DNA of 64,000 nucleotides from positions 64,356 through 128,355 of the forward strand of contig NZ_AYPQ01000009.1 of assembly GCF_000633635.1 (NCBI RefSeq), written 5' to 3'. Position numbers and translations under genes: made by a program. Position 1 is the first letter of the stretch. Every line of letters starts with the position of its first letter. The notes beneath the pieces are model-generated. The model was not told where the DNA came from. It saw nothing but the letters and a program-made list of their open reading frames with translations, and made no database searches. The stretch comes from Enterococcus crotali (lineage in GTDB: Bacteria > Bacillota > Bacilli > Lactobacillales > Enterococcaceae). Of the stretch, positions 8,055 to 17,436 are shown in pieces.

Positions 8055-10813
8055 TTAGATTACTAATTTAATAATAGTGAATTTGTTTGCTTCGATTTTG
8101 AAGCTTGTTGGCTTAGTAGTCGTTCTACCTTTTTCAGCAGGTTCAATCGTATACTCTCCTGGTAATAAGTAGATACTGATTTGACCAAATGCATTAGTGA
8201 CAACAGTGGTCTCAAAAGCGGCACCTTTCGTACAAACGATATTGTATTCCAAGCCTTTTAGAACCTGTTTAGCATCATTACTTGAAAGGTAAACTAACGC
8301 ACGCCCCTGGTCTTGTTTTGGTTTATTATAAAAGACTGCTTCTGTAATTGTTTCTGCAACAATTGTTTTCGTTTGAACTGCTGCATCAATTTCATAGCCA
8401 TCCGGAGCTTTTGTTTCAGTGATCGTCACTTCACCAGCAGGTAAGCCTGGGAAGAATAATTCACCTTGAGTATCAGTGGTTCCTTTGTGAACATTACCTG
8501 CTGAATCCGTTACTTCAAATTCAGCGTTTGGCAAGACGTTAGTCGTTTCAAAACCATCTTCGTCTTTGGCGTATTTTGTGATTTTCAAACCGCCTAAGTT
8601 TTCTTTTTTAACATTCGCATGTCTAACTTCGGCTACTTTGCCTGATTCAACGGTTACTTCATAGAAAGTTGTATCTTGTTCATAGCCTGGCGGTGCTTCG
8701 ATTTCAATGACATAATACTTTCCTGGTTCTAGATCCGTTAAAAGAATTTCTCCATTACTGTCTGTCGTATACGTACCGATCAGGTTAGTATCACCGTCAT
8801 ATACCTCAAAAACTGCTCCTGGTAAATAGACGATTGGATCTGAATCCTTCACATATTTAATGACTTTTAATGAACCTGTCGCAGGCAACTCTATTTTTTT
8901 ATTGACTATTTCAATTGAAGCTTTGCCGTTTGGATCTGTCTTAGATAAGGTAATAAATCTTGGTGTTGTATCTAATTCATAGCCTTCTGGCGCTTTAGTT
9001 TCAATCAATTTATAGGTACCATATGGTAAATCTGTTAATTGACCGATACCATTTGCGTCTGTTGTGATCTTGCCAACTAGCTGATCATTTGAGTTATACA
9101 CATCAAATTCAGCGCCGGCCAAAAGCGTTCCAGCTTCGTCTTTTTTCACTACCTCGAGATCGCCAGTTGTTTTTTCTAGCTTATTCGTAATCGTTATACT
9201 AACCACACCGTTTGGATCATCTTTGGAAATAACGACCGTTTTTGGTGTTGCGTCTAATTCATAACCCTCTGGTGCTTTTGTTTCGATTAATTGATAGGTT
9301 CCACGAGGCAGATCTTTCAATGTAGCCATTCCGTTTTCATCGGTTGTAATGTTACCGACAACCTTGCCGTTGGCATCACGAACTTCAAACTCTGCTCCTG
9401 CTAAACGTTGTTTGCCTGATTCATCCTCTTTGATCACTTCAAGTGAACCCGTGGCAACTTTTTCTTTGTTCAATACTGTAATACTTACTTTTCCGTTTGG
9501 ATCTGTTTTAGATACTGTGACATATCTTGGGGTAGTATCTAGCTCATAGCCTTCTGGGGCTTTTGTTTCGATCAATTGGTAGGTGCCAAATGGTAGATTG
9601 CCCAATGTAGCAACTCCATTTGCATCTGTCGTAATTCTTCCAACTACAACTCCGTTGGCATTTCGAACTTCAAACTCTGCTCCTGCTAAGCGTTTGCCTG
9701 CTTCGTCTTGTTTGATCACTTCAAGTGCACCAGTCGTAACTTTTTTCTTGTTTAGTACTGTAATACTTACTTTTCCGTTTGGATCTGTTTTAGATACTGT
9801 GACATATCTTGGGGTAGTATCTAGCTCATAGCCTTCTGGGGCTTTTGTTTCGATCAATTGGTAGGTGCCAAATGGTAGATTGCCCAATGTAGCAACTCCA
9901 TTTGCATCTGTTGTAATTCTTCCAACAACAACTCCGTTGGCATTTCGAACTTCAAACTCTGCTCCTGCCAAGCGTTTGCCGGTTTCGTCTTGTTTAATGA
10001 CTTGCAATGCACCTGTGGTAATGACTTTTTTATTCAAGATGCTGATGCTTGTTATTCCATTAGGTGATGCAGAAGAAATAGTCACGTATCTTGGCGTTGT
10101 ATCCAATTGATGACCCGCTGGTGCTTGCACTTCGATCAGCATATATGTTCCGTATGGAAGTCCTGACAGAAAAGCTGTACCTGTGGCATCTGTTGTGATT
10201 CTTCCCACAAACTGATTATTTGAATTATAAACGTCAAAAACTGCTCCAGCCAACGCTTGATTATTTTCATTCGTTTTAATGACTTTCAATGTTCCTTTTG
10301 ATACAGTTGGCGGTAATTGTGTATTGCATTTAGTCAGACAAATGAATTGTCCAGAAAATGAAATGTTAAAGTACATTGCGCTTGTTTCTAATTGATAACC
10401 ATTTGGTGCCTTTGTTTCGCGAATTGAATAACTCCCTATTGGCAATGATCGGGTTTCAGCAATACCATTGTAATTAGTCTGGATCACTTGAACAACACGA
10501 TTGTATCTATCATAGATCGTAAATTGAGCACCAGATAATCGAGCATTTGTCCGTCCATCATATTTAATAACTTGAATGCCTCCGCATGACACAGGAGCAA
10601 AGAATCGGGGTGCTACGGTTGAACCAGTCGACAGTTTCTCTTGAACACCTGACAGATAATCATTTGTGAATAGATTTTCGGTCTGACCATTTCCCGACGC
10701 TGCTGTTGCCCACGATGTATTTTGGGCTGCTTCAGCCTGTTTTGTACCTATCGTACTGATTGCTAACAAAACCAAAATAAATGAAAAAATAAATAGCTAA
10801 TTTTTTGTTTCAT
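8055..10813 (-). CDS. Large secreted SpaA/Cna_B-domain protein (frameshift in signal peptide)
   Basis: About nine tandem SpaA/Cna_B-type beta-sandwich domains of roughly 94 residues follow one another. Most open with LxVIKxDExG..LAGAEFEV and contain GTYxLIETKAPEGYELD, where the Lys, Asn and Glu that form internal isopeptide bonds are expected. The open frame begins only at TTG 10775 (MVLLAISTIG). A far better start is ATG 10813, behind GAGGGAG (10823-10829). It would give MKQKISYLFF and a complete signal peptide if the A6 run at 10784-10789 had one more base. The C-terminus (FTIIKLVI) lacks a sorting motif; the LPATG near 8880 is internal and has no membrane segment after it. Cys residues in the first and last domains are unusual for this family. 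Role: probably an extracellular stalk or adhesin. It lies 124 bases upstream of lanA on the same strand. Confidence 0.85.
9471..9987 (-). repeat. Near-identical 282-bp tandem repeats in the SpaA-like gene
   Basis: The segments 9471-9705 and 9753-9987 are almost identical with a period of 282 bp (94 residues, one domain). The neighbouring domains are related but diverged. This indicates recent duplication or gene conversion of one domain and makes the gene prone to copy-number change and assembly collapse. Confidence 0.85.
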
Positions 10814-11069
10814 ACAATAAAACTCCCTCAACAATTTTTGATTTTTAACTTCTAACGAATAATTTTAGTAAGTAATAAACCAGATAAATAATTCAATCAT
10901 ATTGCTCACTCCTCTCTCTATTTAAAAAGAAATTCCAAAAAATAAAAATAAATTTAAAAATTGTTTTATTTTGCACTAGTTATTTAATGTTTTTGCTATA
11001 ATAACATATGTACCATAAAGTTTTTCACAAGGTAAAGTATTTTATACCGATGGAGAGGGGAACTATAAT

Positions 11070-11945
11070 TTGAAAGATTATGGAACGTTAATAAAAAAAA
11101 TACGACTAGAAAAAGGCCTTAGCCAAAAAGACATCTATAACGGTATTATGACTAGGCAAACTTATTATTTAATCGAAACAAATGTCAGCATGCCGTCTTT
11201 TGATAAATTTTTGATGATACTGGAAAAGCTGTTTATTTCAGTGGATGAATTTCTTTATTTGCTTGATCCAGAAATGTGTCCAACAGAAATGCAGCTATAC
11301 CGTCAGCTAAGTCAAGCTGTCTTTAAAAAGGATCAGAACATGCTTGATTCGCTTGCTGAAAAGTCTCAACATTTTTATTCCTTGACCAATAAGCAACAGT
11401 ATTTCCACCTAAATTTAATCACTCAAGCGATGTCCTATTTGAACAAAGAACCCGTAGAAGCTGAGGCGACCAATTTTTTGAATGAACTGATGCAGCCGAT
11501 CAAACAATATCTGATTGGTATCGACAAATGGTATCTTTATGAATTAAAACTGTTAAACAATTCCTTATATTGTTTTGAGCTTTCAGAGGCGATTGCGTTG
11601 GGAATTCTGGTCGGCAAAAAAATCGATGTCCTCAGTCATTTAGAACAATATCAAGATATTAAGCTTAGAATCTATTTAAACCTTTCTAGCTTATGTCTTA
11701 ATTGTCAAGATTATGAGAACACCTTACTATTTTCGACTCTGGCTAAAGAAAATGCTCAAAATAATTACCGGTTGTTTGAAACGATTATTGCAAAACTAAA
11801 CTATGAGATTGCTCAAACGGCGAATCTAAAACAGTCAGAGAACCTTCAAATCAATCATTATCTGACTATTTTAGAAAATTTAGATTATAAAGCCACTGTA
11901 CTTGAGTACAAAAAAATCTTACGTTCGAACGCCATTTATTATTAA
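11070..11945 (+). CDS. Rgg/MutR-like transcriptional regulator
   Basis: The 291-residue protein has an N-terminal helix-turn-helix of XRE type (YGTLIKKIRLEKGLSQKDI, then QTYYLIETNVSMPSFDKF; residues 1-60) followed by an all-helical C-terminal domain like that of Rgg/GadR/MutR regulators, which often sense exported peptides. The start is TTG at 11070 behind GGAGAGGGG; an ATG in frame is lacking near this site. It is transcribed divergently from the SpaA-like gene and is the only regulator near the lanthipeptide genes, so control of spaA-lanA-lanM-lanT is plausible but unproven. A TATAAT lies at 10997-11002. No short peptide gene typical of Rgg-SHP pairs was seen. Confidence 0.8.
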   Translation: MKDYGTLIKKIRLEKGLSQKDIYNGIMTRQTYYLIETNVSMPSFDKFLMILEKLFISVDEFLYLLDPEMCPTEMQLYRQLSQAVFKKDQNMLDSLAEKSQHFYSLTNKQQYFHLNLITQAMSYLNKEPVEAEATNFLNELMQPIKQYLIGIDKWYLYELKLLNNSLYCFELSEAIALGILVGKKIDVLSHLEQYQDIKLRIYLNLSSLCLNCQDYENTLLFSTLAKENAQNNYRLFETIIAKLNYEIAQTANLKQSENLQINHYLTILENLDYKATVLEYKKILRSNAIYY

Positions 11946-11974
11946 TTTATTTGTTTTTTTTAGAAATCCAATTA

Positions 11975-14203
11975 TTATCCGAACTTATTTACTTTGTAAT
12001 CCCAACTATAGGGTCTCGGTGACTCACCATTACTATCTTCCCCAAAATTAGGTGTAATAAACATCGTTACCCAATATTCATTATCTGTTTGATAATCTAA
12101 TACAGCTTGATTGTTTTTTATCAATGCAGCTGTATTACTGGATAAATGGATCGTATTTAGATTTTCGTTTGTTTTCGTAGCAATATAACCGAAAAATGTA
12201 TAATATTCAGGAACTAAATCAGTTATTTTTAGCAGCTTCTGATCCTTGTTTAATGTTATTTCATATTTAGTAAAAAGCGTTTGTGAGACTTCAGGTGCGG
12301 TATCCTTTGTAGTACTTTCAGAAATCAAGTTGATGGACTGTTGTGTCTCATCGATCGTCGAATGGTAAAAGCCTTTTGATGGAACAACTAGTTCAGAATT
12401 TGGCTTGAGTACGCTTTGACGAATATTTAACAAAACGGTCTTCGTTTTGGGATTTTGCTTATTCGTCACAATGATCTGCTGATGTGCGTGATCTTTAGTA
12501 GCCAGTGCAAATTTGAATGTAGCTTTGGAATTTTTTGTTTCTAGTCCGTTGATATCGATCGTTGTTTCATAATCTTGATTCGCTTTTAAGAGCTCTTCTA
12601 CAAAATAATCTTGATCCGCTTTCCATGGATGAACGATTTTCTTAATGTCATTTGAATAGAGTGAAAATCGATCATTTGTAGTGTATGAATCGTTTCCATA
12701 CTTAAAGTCAAACATTTCTGTTCGATCATTTATTTCTTCACCTTTTTCATTCAGTAACTTTTTTTGTAAACTAACAATGATCGGTTTGACAAATGGTACA
12801 TCAAACGTACGGTCTCTTATAGTATCACTATAATCTTTATACTTAATTGTTGCTTCCTCATTCGTTGCTGCTAGCCCGTCTTCGCCTATAACATCTGGCT
12901 TCAAGACATCATTTCCAGCGTTCACCCGATATTTGATTTCTGCAAACATGACATCTTCATCAGGATCACTAGAAACTGGTGTTTTAAGTGTTCCAACTTC
13001 CCAATAGATCGTTTGACGACCAGCTACCTCCTTAATCTCAGTTATCCCTTGAGTAGCAGAGATTCCACCGTCCATTTCAAAGCCGTCTCCCATTGAGTCA
13101 ACAACAGAGGCAGTTTTTATTGCTCCGACGATTTCTCCAGCAATTCCACTTAGAATATCCTCTAAATTATCAGCCGTTGCAGCAAAACTTTTATCCTCAG
13201 AAGTAGCCATTTCTTTCATCGTCTGATTTCCTGTAACCACTTCATCATCTTGTGAGGTTGAGTCCATATCTACACCGATCGTATAAAAATCGGTCACAAC
13301 CAATTCGCCATCTGCTCTCTTTTCATTTTTTGAAATCGTTGCTTCGGCTATTGCACTATGTGCATGGTTAGCCATCAAGCGATTTTTGGAATCTTGTGGT
13401 TGTTCATATTCAGGAGCGAATGCACCAATTCGGTATCTCGCACCATTTCCATATCTTTTGCTATAGTCAAAATTTTCTTTTGGAATGGTCTTAACAGTTT
13501 CATAATAGTCATAGCCATTTTGTAGATAGTCAAATTTTTCCATGCCAGCCAGCTGATTATATGGTGCTGTTGGTGGATAACTATAGGTGGGCACGCCATC
13601 AGATATCAATACAATATTTCTTTTTTTACCTGTTGCTTTTGCCATCACTTCAGTCGCTGATTTGATTCCAGCCTGTGTATAGGTTCCTCCATTTACCACG
13701 GGTTCCAATTCTTTGATTTTATCGATCAACAATCCTTTATGAGCTGGATCAACAAATTGGCCACTCCAACCAGCTTCATTAAAGGTATAATTCGTTACTT
13801 CACTACTGTATGTAACAAGTGCGATTCTATTTTCGTAATCTTTTCTTAAGACCATATTCACAAATTTTTCAGCAGCCGTTTTGGCTTTGATCATTCGGTC
13901 ATTATCTTTCATACTTCCAGAAGTATCAACAATCAGTACAATATCTGTTGCCGGCGGCGGAAATTGATTGCGGCCTTCAATACGTAACGTGATATCCCAT
14001 TGATTGACCATTCCTGCTACAGGTTCTGCTATTTTGCTTATACCAACTTTCCCTGGTGCTAATTCGGTTTTTTTGGCCGCCTTCACTGGAGCGTTTGTAT
14101 CCACTAAGAAAGATTGAGCTGTATAGACGAAACCAATCAAACAAAAAATAGCTATCAGCCCTTTAATCCATTTCAGTTGCCTGTTTTTCTTTCTCTTAAA
14201 CAC
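11975..14203 (-). CDS. von Willebrand factor A domain surface protein
   Basis: The 742-residue protein has a positively charged N-terminus and one hydrophobic segment (residues 14-34) as signal peptide or anchor. A vWA domain runs from about 85 to 360 with an intact metal-ion-dependent adhesion site: Asp93-Thr-Ser95-Gly-Ser97, a Thr in GGTYTQAG and Asp in LISDGVPT. The rest looks like beta-rich pilin-type domains (for example the TYEITLNKDQ region). There is no LPxTG signal or C-terminal membrane helix. It is the last gene of the SipW operon, 32 bases behind a SipW-type substrate. By analogy with pilus tip adhesins it may be the binding component of a surface fibre; that is inference. Confidence 0.82.
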   Translation of the reverse strand: MFKRKKNRQLKWIKGLIAIFCLIGFVYTAQSFLVDTNAPVKAAKKTELAPGKVGISKIAEPVAGMVNQWDITLRIEGRNQFPPPATDIVLIVDTSGSMKDNDRMIKAKTAAEKFVNMVLRKDYENRIALVTYSSEVTNYTFNEAGWSGQFVDPAHKGLLIDKIKELEPVVNGGTYTQAGIKSATEVMAKATGKKRNIVLISDGVPTYSYPPTAPYNQLAGMEKFDYLQNGYDYYETVKTIPKENFDYSKRYGNGARYRIGAFAPEYEQPQDSKNRLMANHAHSAIAEATISKNEKRADGELVVTDFYTIGVDMDSTSQDDEVVTGNQTMKEMATSEDKSFAATADNLEDILSGIAGEIVGAIKTASVVDSMGDGFEMDGGISATQGITEIKEVAGRQTIYWEVGTLKTPVSSDPDEDVMFAEIKYRVNAGNDVLKPDVIGEDGLAATNEEATIKYKDYSDTIRDRTFDVPFVKPIIVSLQKKLLNEKGEEINDRTEMFDFKYGNDSYTTNDRFSLYSNDIKKIVHPWKADQDYFVEELLKANQDYETTIDINGLETKNSKATFKFALATKDHAHQQIIVTNKQNPKTKTVLLNIRQSVLKPNSELVVPSKGFYHSTIDETQQSINLISESTTKDTAPEVSQTLFTKYEITLNKDQKLLKITDLVPEYYTFFGYIATKTNENLNTIHLSSNTAALIKNNQAVLDYQTDNEYWVTMFITPNFGEDSNGESPRPYSWDYKVNKFG

Positions 14204-14235
14204 AGTATCTACCTTCTTTGCTTTTAGAATTTCAG

Positions 14236-14895
14236 CTACTCATCCACTGTTTGATTTTTTAACGTATTATCCACTTCCAGTTGAGGATTCTCAGTCGGTA
14301 TTTTTCCGCCCCACCAAGCATCTCTATATGCAAATTTGGTTGTGTTGATACCTTCTGCTTTCACTTCAAAGGATAACGTAGCACCTTGATATTCTTCTGT
14401 GATGTTCGCTTGATTCATTTTTACATTAGTAAATAAGTTTGCAGTGCTGGCTCCTTTGACCAACTTATATTTGTAATAAAAATAGCCATCCTTACCATCG
14501 ATCCAATCTTTTAGGTTATAATCAACACTTAGTACTGGCTGTGGACCATTTACCGTTGCCGGCAATAATGTAATTGCTCCATTTGGCTGTTTTTTGGTCA
14601 AGATAGGTAAGGCTAACACTCGGATAAAACTTGCCTGTTCTCCCGTATTTTTGATCGTTACTTTTTTTAAATAGTCTTTCTCAGGCTCCAGCACTGTTGG
14701 CGGGTCAAATTCCTCTTCGATAGTGTTTTGAAGATTACCAACTCTGAATTCGTTCTGCTTTTGATCAGAATCGGTCAAAGCAGCGTAAGTTTGATACAAG
14801 CCAAATGAAAGACTGAATAGCATTACCAAAAAGCCCGTAAGTAAGCACCATTGTTTTATGCTTAAATACTTCTTTACCTTCCGCTTTTTTTTCAC
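14236..14895 (-). CDS. SipW-dependent matrix-type protein 3
   Basis: The 219-residue protein has a very basic N-terminus (MKKKRKVKKY), a hydrophobic segment and the sequence GLYQTYAALTDSDQKQNEFRVGN. This resembles the special signal peptide class cut by SipW-like peptidases. The mature part opens with EEEFDPPTVLEPEKDYLKKVTIKNTGEQASFIRVLALP, a block shared with the proteins at 15711 and 17437, and contains GKDGYFYYKYKL. Such BsaA/TasA-related proteins form biofilm-matrix fibres in other Firmicutes. It is the most diverged of the three and lacks the AWF motif at the cleavage region. Function in fibres is inferred from family and neighbours. Confidence 0.78.
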   Translation of the reverse strand: MKKKRKVKKYLSIKQWCLLTGFLVMLFSLSFGLYQTYAALTDSDQKQNEFRVGNLQNTIEEEFDPPTVLEPEKDYLKKVTIKNTGEQASFIRVLALPILTKKQPNGAITLLPATVNGPQPVLSVDYNLKDWIDGKDGYFYYKYKLVKGASTANLFTNVKMNQANITEEYQGATLSFEVKAEGINTTKFAYRDAWWGGKIPTENPQLEVDNTLKNQTVDE

Positions 14896-14966
14896 GATCC
14901 ATCCACTCCCTATACTGACGTAATTAACTATGTGCGAAACATCAAAATCCCTTATGCTCCTACTTC

Positions 14967-15632
14967 TTACTTAAGCAATTCTTCTGGTATATTCAACCGA
15001 TAACCTTTTGAGCGAACAGTTTTGATAATATCCGCATATTCATCATCAACCATTTGTATTTTTTTACGTATATGGAAAACTAAATTTGCGACACGATATT
15101 TTGGTGCAATCTCTTCTTTATCCCATAAATATTCAGCGATTTCCTCATAAGTACGAACCTTGTTGTTGGATGTATACAAACAATCCAACAATGCATATTC
15201 CAATTTAGTCAGAATGATTTTTTTACGCCCAAACCGCACAGTTAAACTTGACGAATCTAGATAAAAACCTTGTTCTTTTTCTATTGTCATGCAACGTATG
15301 CCATTCTTGATAGTCATCGCAATCTCATCAAAAGAATCTGATGCTAATAAAAAGCCAGTAACTCCTAATTTCAAATAGACAATTTTTTCTTCACCTAATG
15401 GTTCATCCATCAAAATCCAAATCGGTTTTGATGGCATTTCTTGAAGTTTTATCAGCCATTGAAATAATTTTTCTATCCGAACATGCTCATTTTTTTGAAG
15501 CAAGATACCTTGTATGGAGGCTAGATCCGTATTTTCTAAGTCATAAATCTGAATATCAAAATCAGTAAAAAGTCGTTCTAGTTCATTTTCTTGTATCGTT
15601 TGTTTATCCGAAAGCATCCCTAGCGCGTACAT
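14967..15632 (-). CDS. Atypical OmpR-type response regulator of the matrix operon
   Basis: The C-terminal half (residues 130-221) is a clear winged-helix DNA-binding domain: LTKLEYALLDCLYTS, RTYEEIAEYLWD, VANLVFHIRKKI and TVRSKGYRLNIP. The N-terminal half has receiver-like length, but the acidic pair is missing and the phosphorylation site region reads IWILMDEP without a clear acceptor. Phosphorylation-independent control is therefore likely. No histidine kinase is nearby. The gene lies between two matrix-protein genes. Its closest relative in the window is the regulator at 60808-61524 beside the WxL cluster; both share the KxVYLxLGxxG block. It probably controls this operon. Confidence 0.8.
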   Translation of the reverse strand: MYALGMLSDKQTIQENELERLFTDFDIQIYDLENTDLASIQGILLQKNEHVRIEKLFQWLIKLQEMPSKPIWILMDEPLGEEKIVYLKLGVTGFLLASDSFDEIAMTIKNGIRCMTIEKEQGFYLDSSSLTVRFGRKKIILTKLEYALLDCLYTSNNKVRTYEEIAEYLWDKEEIAPKYRVANLVFHIRKKIQMVDDEYADIIKTVRSKGYRLNIPEELLK

Positions 15633-15710
15633 ATCTTTTCACATCCTTTTGATTTTTCCATCTACTCTTACAAGTCATTCAGTTCAGTGTATAGTTTCAA
15701 ATTACTTTCT

Positions 15711-16583
15711 TTAATCACTTAAGCGATCATGGTACATGTCATATATCTCTCCAGAATTGCCAATATTCCACGTGCTTAAAAGTCCTTTCGTTGCATCATG
15801 GGCATCCATCAGAGGATTTAATTGATATAGCGCACCTTTAAACTTATTTGGTGCATTCGAACTCAATCGTACGCTTTTCAACACCAATGCACTGACTTCA
15901 CTAGGTTGAAGCAACTCAGAATAATAAAAATATCCGTCTTTATATAACCAGTAATCTTTTGTTCCTTTTACTGGCGCAGTAGTATAAACATTATCTGGAA
16001 AGTTCAACTGAAACCAACGGAGCTCCGTTTTGTCTCTGCCACTGTCTTTAAATTTATACATTTCTGTTCCTGTGAGTACATTAGGAACAATTGCTTTTTC
16101 TGCAATAACATGTTTACCCTCGCGTAAATAAGTCCCACCGGCGTCAGCTGCTGCTTGCCATGATCCTGTGTCTTTTGGATCAACCGTTGGTAATACTTCT
16201 TTTGAAGAGGTTGCTAAGTTACCATTGCCTGTTTGATCAGTGGTATCTATTTTGAATGTTAATAAATACTCATATAAGCTGATACGGACGAATGCAGGAA
16301 GATTACCAGTGTTCTTAACTTGAATCACTTTTTTTGTATCCACTCCGGGTTGCCATTCAAACTCTGGTTCAAATTCCTCTACGATTTCAGCTGCTAGCCT
16401 TGAACCTACAAAATGATTGACTTCACTGTCTTCAGAAACAAACCATGCGTATGTACTTCCTAGAACCATCAAACCAGAAAAGAGAAATGTGCAGACAGCG
16501 ACAATCAATTTAGTGTTTACTTTTACAGTTTTCTTGTTTCTTTGTTGTCGTTTTTTTCTTCGAAGTTGCTTTTTTTTCTTCAT
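15711..16583 (-). CDS. SipW-dependent matrix-type protein 2
   Basis: The frame is open from 16625, but AGGGGG lies about nine bases before ATG 16583, which gives MKKKKQLRRKKRQQRN, a 290-residue product. The basic tail is followed by a hydrophobic helix and GSTYAWFVSEDSEVNHFVG, the SipW-class cleavage region, closely matching TFAWFTSEDEKNNHFEG in the 17437 protein. The mature domain starts VEEFEPEFEWQPGVDTKKVIQVKNTGNLPAFVRISL and has YKDGYFYYSELLQPSE near the C-terminus, as in the BsaA family of matrix proteins. It is exported and probably assembled outside the cell. There is no wall-sorting signal. Confidence 0.83.
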   Translation of the reverse strand: MKKKKQLRRKKRQQRNKKTVKVNTKLIVAVCTFLFSGLMVLGSTYAWFVSEDSEVNHFVGSRLAAEIVEEFEPEFEWQPGVDTKKVIQVKNTGNLPAFVRISLYEYLLTFKIDTTDQTGNGNLATSSKEVLPTVDPKDTGSWQAAADAGGTYLREGKHVIAEKAIVPNVLTGTEMYKFKDSGRDKTELRWFQLNFPDNVYTTAPVKGTKDYWLYKDGYFYYSELLQPSEVSALVLKSVRLSSNAPNKFKGALYQLNPLMDAHDATKGLLSTWNIGNSGEIYDMYHDRLSD

Positions 16584-16640
16584 GCTGTGCTGCCCCCTGT
16601 CATTTGATCGTTCTAAAAAATTCAATTGACGTTATCATCA

Positions 16641-17402
16641 TTAGTCGTTTTTTCTCTTTGGTCTATGTTGTTTTTCTTGCTTTTTATATTTAAGTATTAA
16701 TAAAGAAACTAAAACCAAGAACAAACCGATACATGAAAACAGCAATGCATTGCGCCATTCTTCTCCTGTTTTTGGAAATTTTAATTTATCTGTTATGCTT
16801 TCTAAAAAAGGTTTTTTGGGTTGATCTGGCCCCTGTGTATCAGGGAGTGTTGTTTTGACTGCCTTGAATGACCAACTATTTTCCATGATATTCTTTTCAA
16901 AAAAATCTCTGTTGGTATATTTTTTTCCGTCTAATTCAAAATCTGCTTCTAGCGTTTTCGTATCACCGCTTTTAAATGTACCTAAATCTAACGGTGTTGC
17001 TTTATCTTGTAAATTCAATGTTTGACTGACACCAGAGACTGGGCCTTGATAGACTTTTTTGCCGTCATACCTCAATGTCATTTCAATAGCTTGAGCTAAG
17101 TCCAAAGTTCCTCTAATAAGTGTAGGCTTGCTGACACTCATCGTTAAATGATAAGGGATATCTTTTTCAAGATTGATGATCGTGATTTTGGTGGACCATT
17201 TTTTCCCTGGTTCCACATCACGAATATCCACTAGGTATTGTCCGTCGCTTTGTATTTTAATCCCTTGATCATCACCAGCTACTATTCCAGGAGGAAGATT
17301 TGTTTCAGAATTTACTTCAACAGGTTTAATTACGAGTGATAAACTGACCAATAAAAATAGTCCCATCAGAAACCACCCTGTCATCCTGTGTTTTCTTTGC
17401 AT
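16641..17402 (-). CDS. FPKTG-type sortase-anchored surface protein
   Basis: The 253-residue protein has a signal peptide (residues 1-32), a beta-rich middle part and a complete C-terminal wall-sorting signal: FPKTG (209-213), a hydrophobic helix (LLFSCIGLFLVLVSLLIL) and a basic tail. A sortase would join it to peptidoglycan or to another subunit; FPxTG variants are typical of class C or pilin-type sortases, and no sortase gene is in the window. It lies between two SipW-dependent matrix genes, 35 bases behind the first. It may be the base that fixes the fibre to the wall. The middle domain was not recognised. Confidence 0.82.
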   Translation of the reverse strand: MQRKHRMTGWFLMGLFLLVSLSLVIKPVEVNSETNLPPGIVAGDDQGIKIQSDGQYLVDIRDVEPGKKWSTKITIINLEKDIPYHLTMSVSKPTLIRGTLDLAQAIEMTLRYDGKKVYQGPVSGVSQTLNLQDKATPLDLGTFKSGDTKTLEADFELDGKKYTNRDFFEKNIMENSWSFKAVKTTLPDTQGPDQPKKPFLESITDKLKFPKTGEEWRNALLFSCIGLFLVLVSLLILKYKKQEKQHRPKRKND

Positions 17403-17436
17403 TTTTCTTCCTCCTCAAATAGTTAACGGTTTTTGA

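Noticed and set aside
8878-8892. LPATG in the SpaA-like protein as a sortase signal
   Set aside because: It is internal, at the start of a domain, and no hydrophobic segment or basic tail follows. The true C-terminus also lacks these.
9471-9987. Tandem repeats as a CRISPR array
   Set aside because: The units are 282 bp protein-coding domain repeats, without short repeats and unique spacers.
9349-10110. Open frames on the opposite strand of the SpaA-like gene
   Set aside because: They recur with the 282-bp repeat, have no ribosome binding site and are shadows of the real coding strand.
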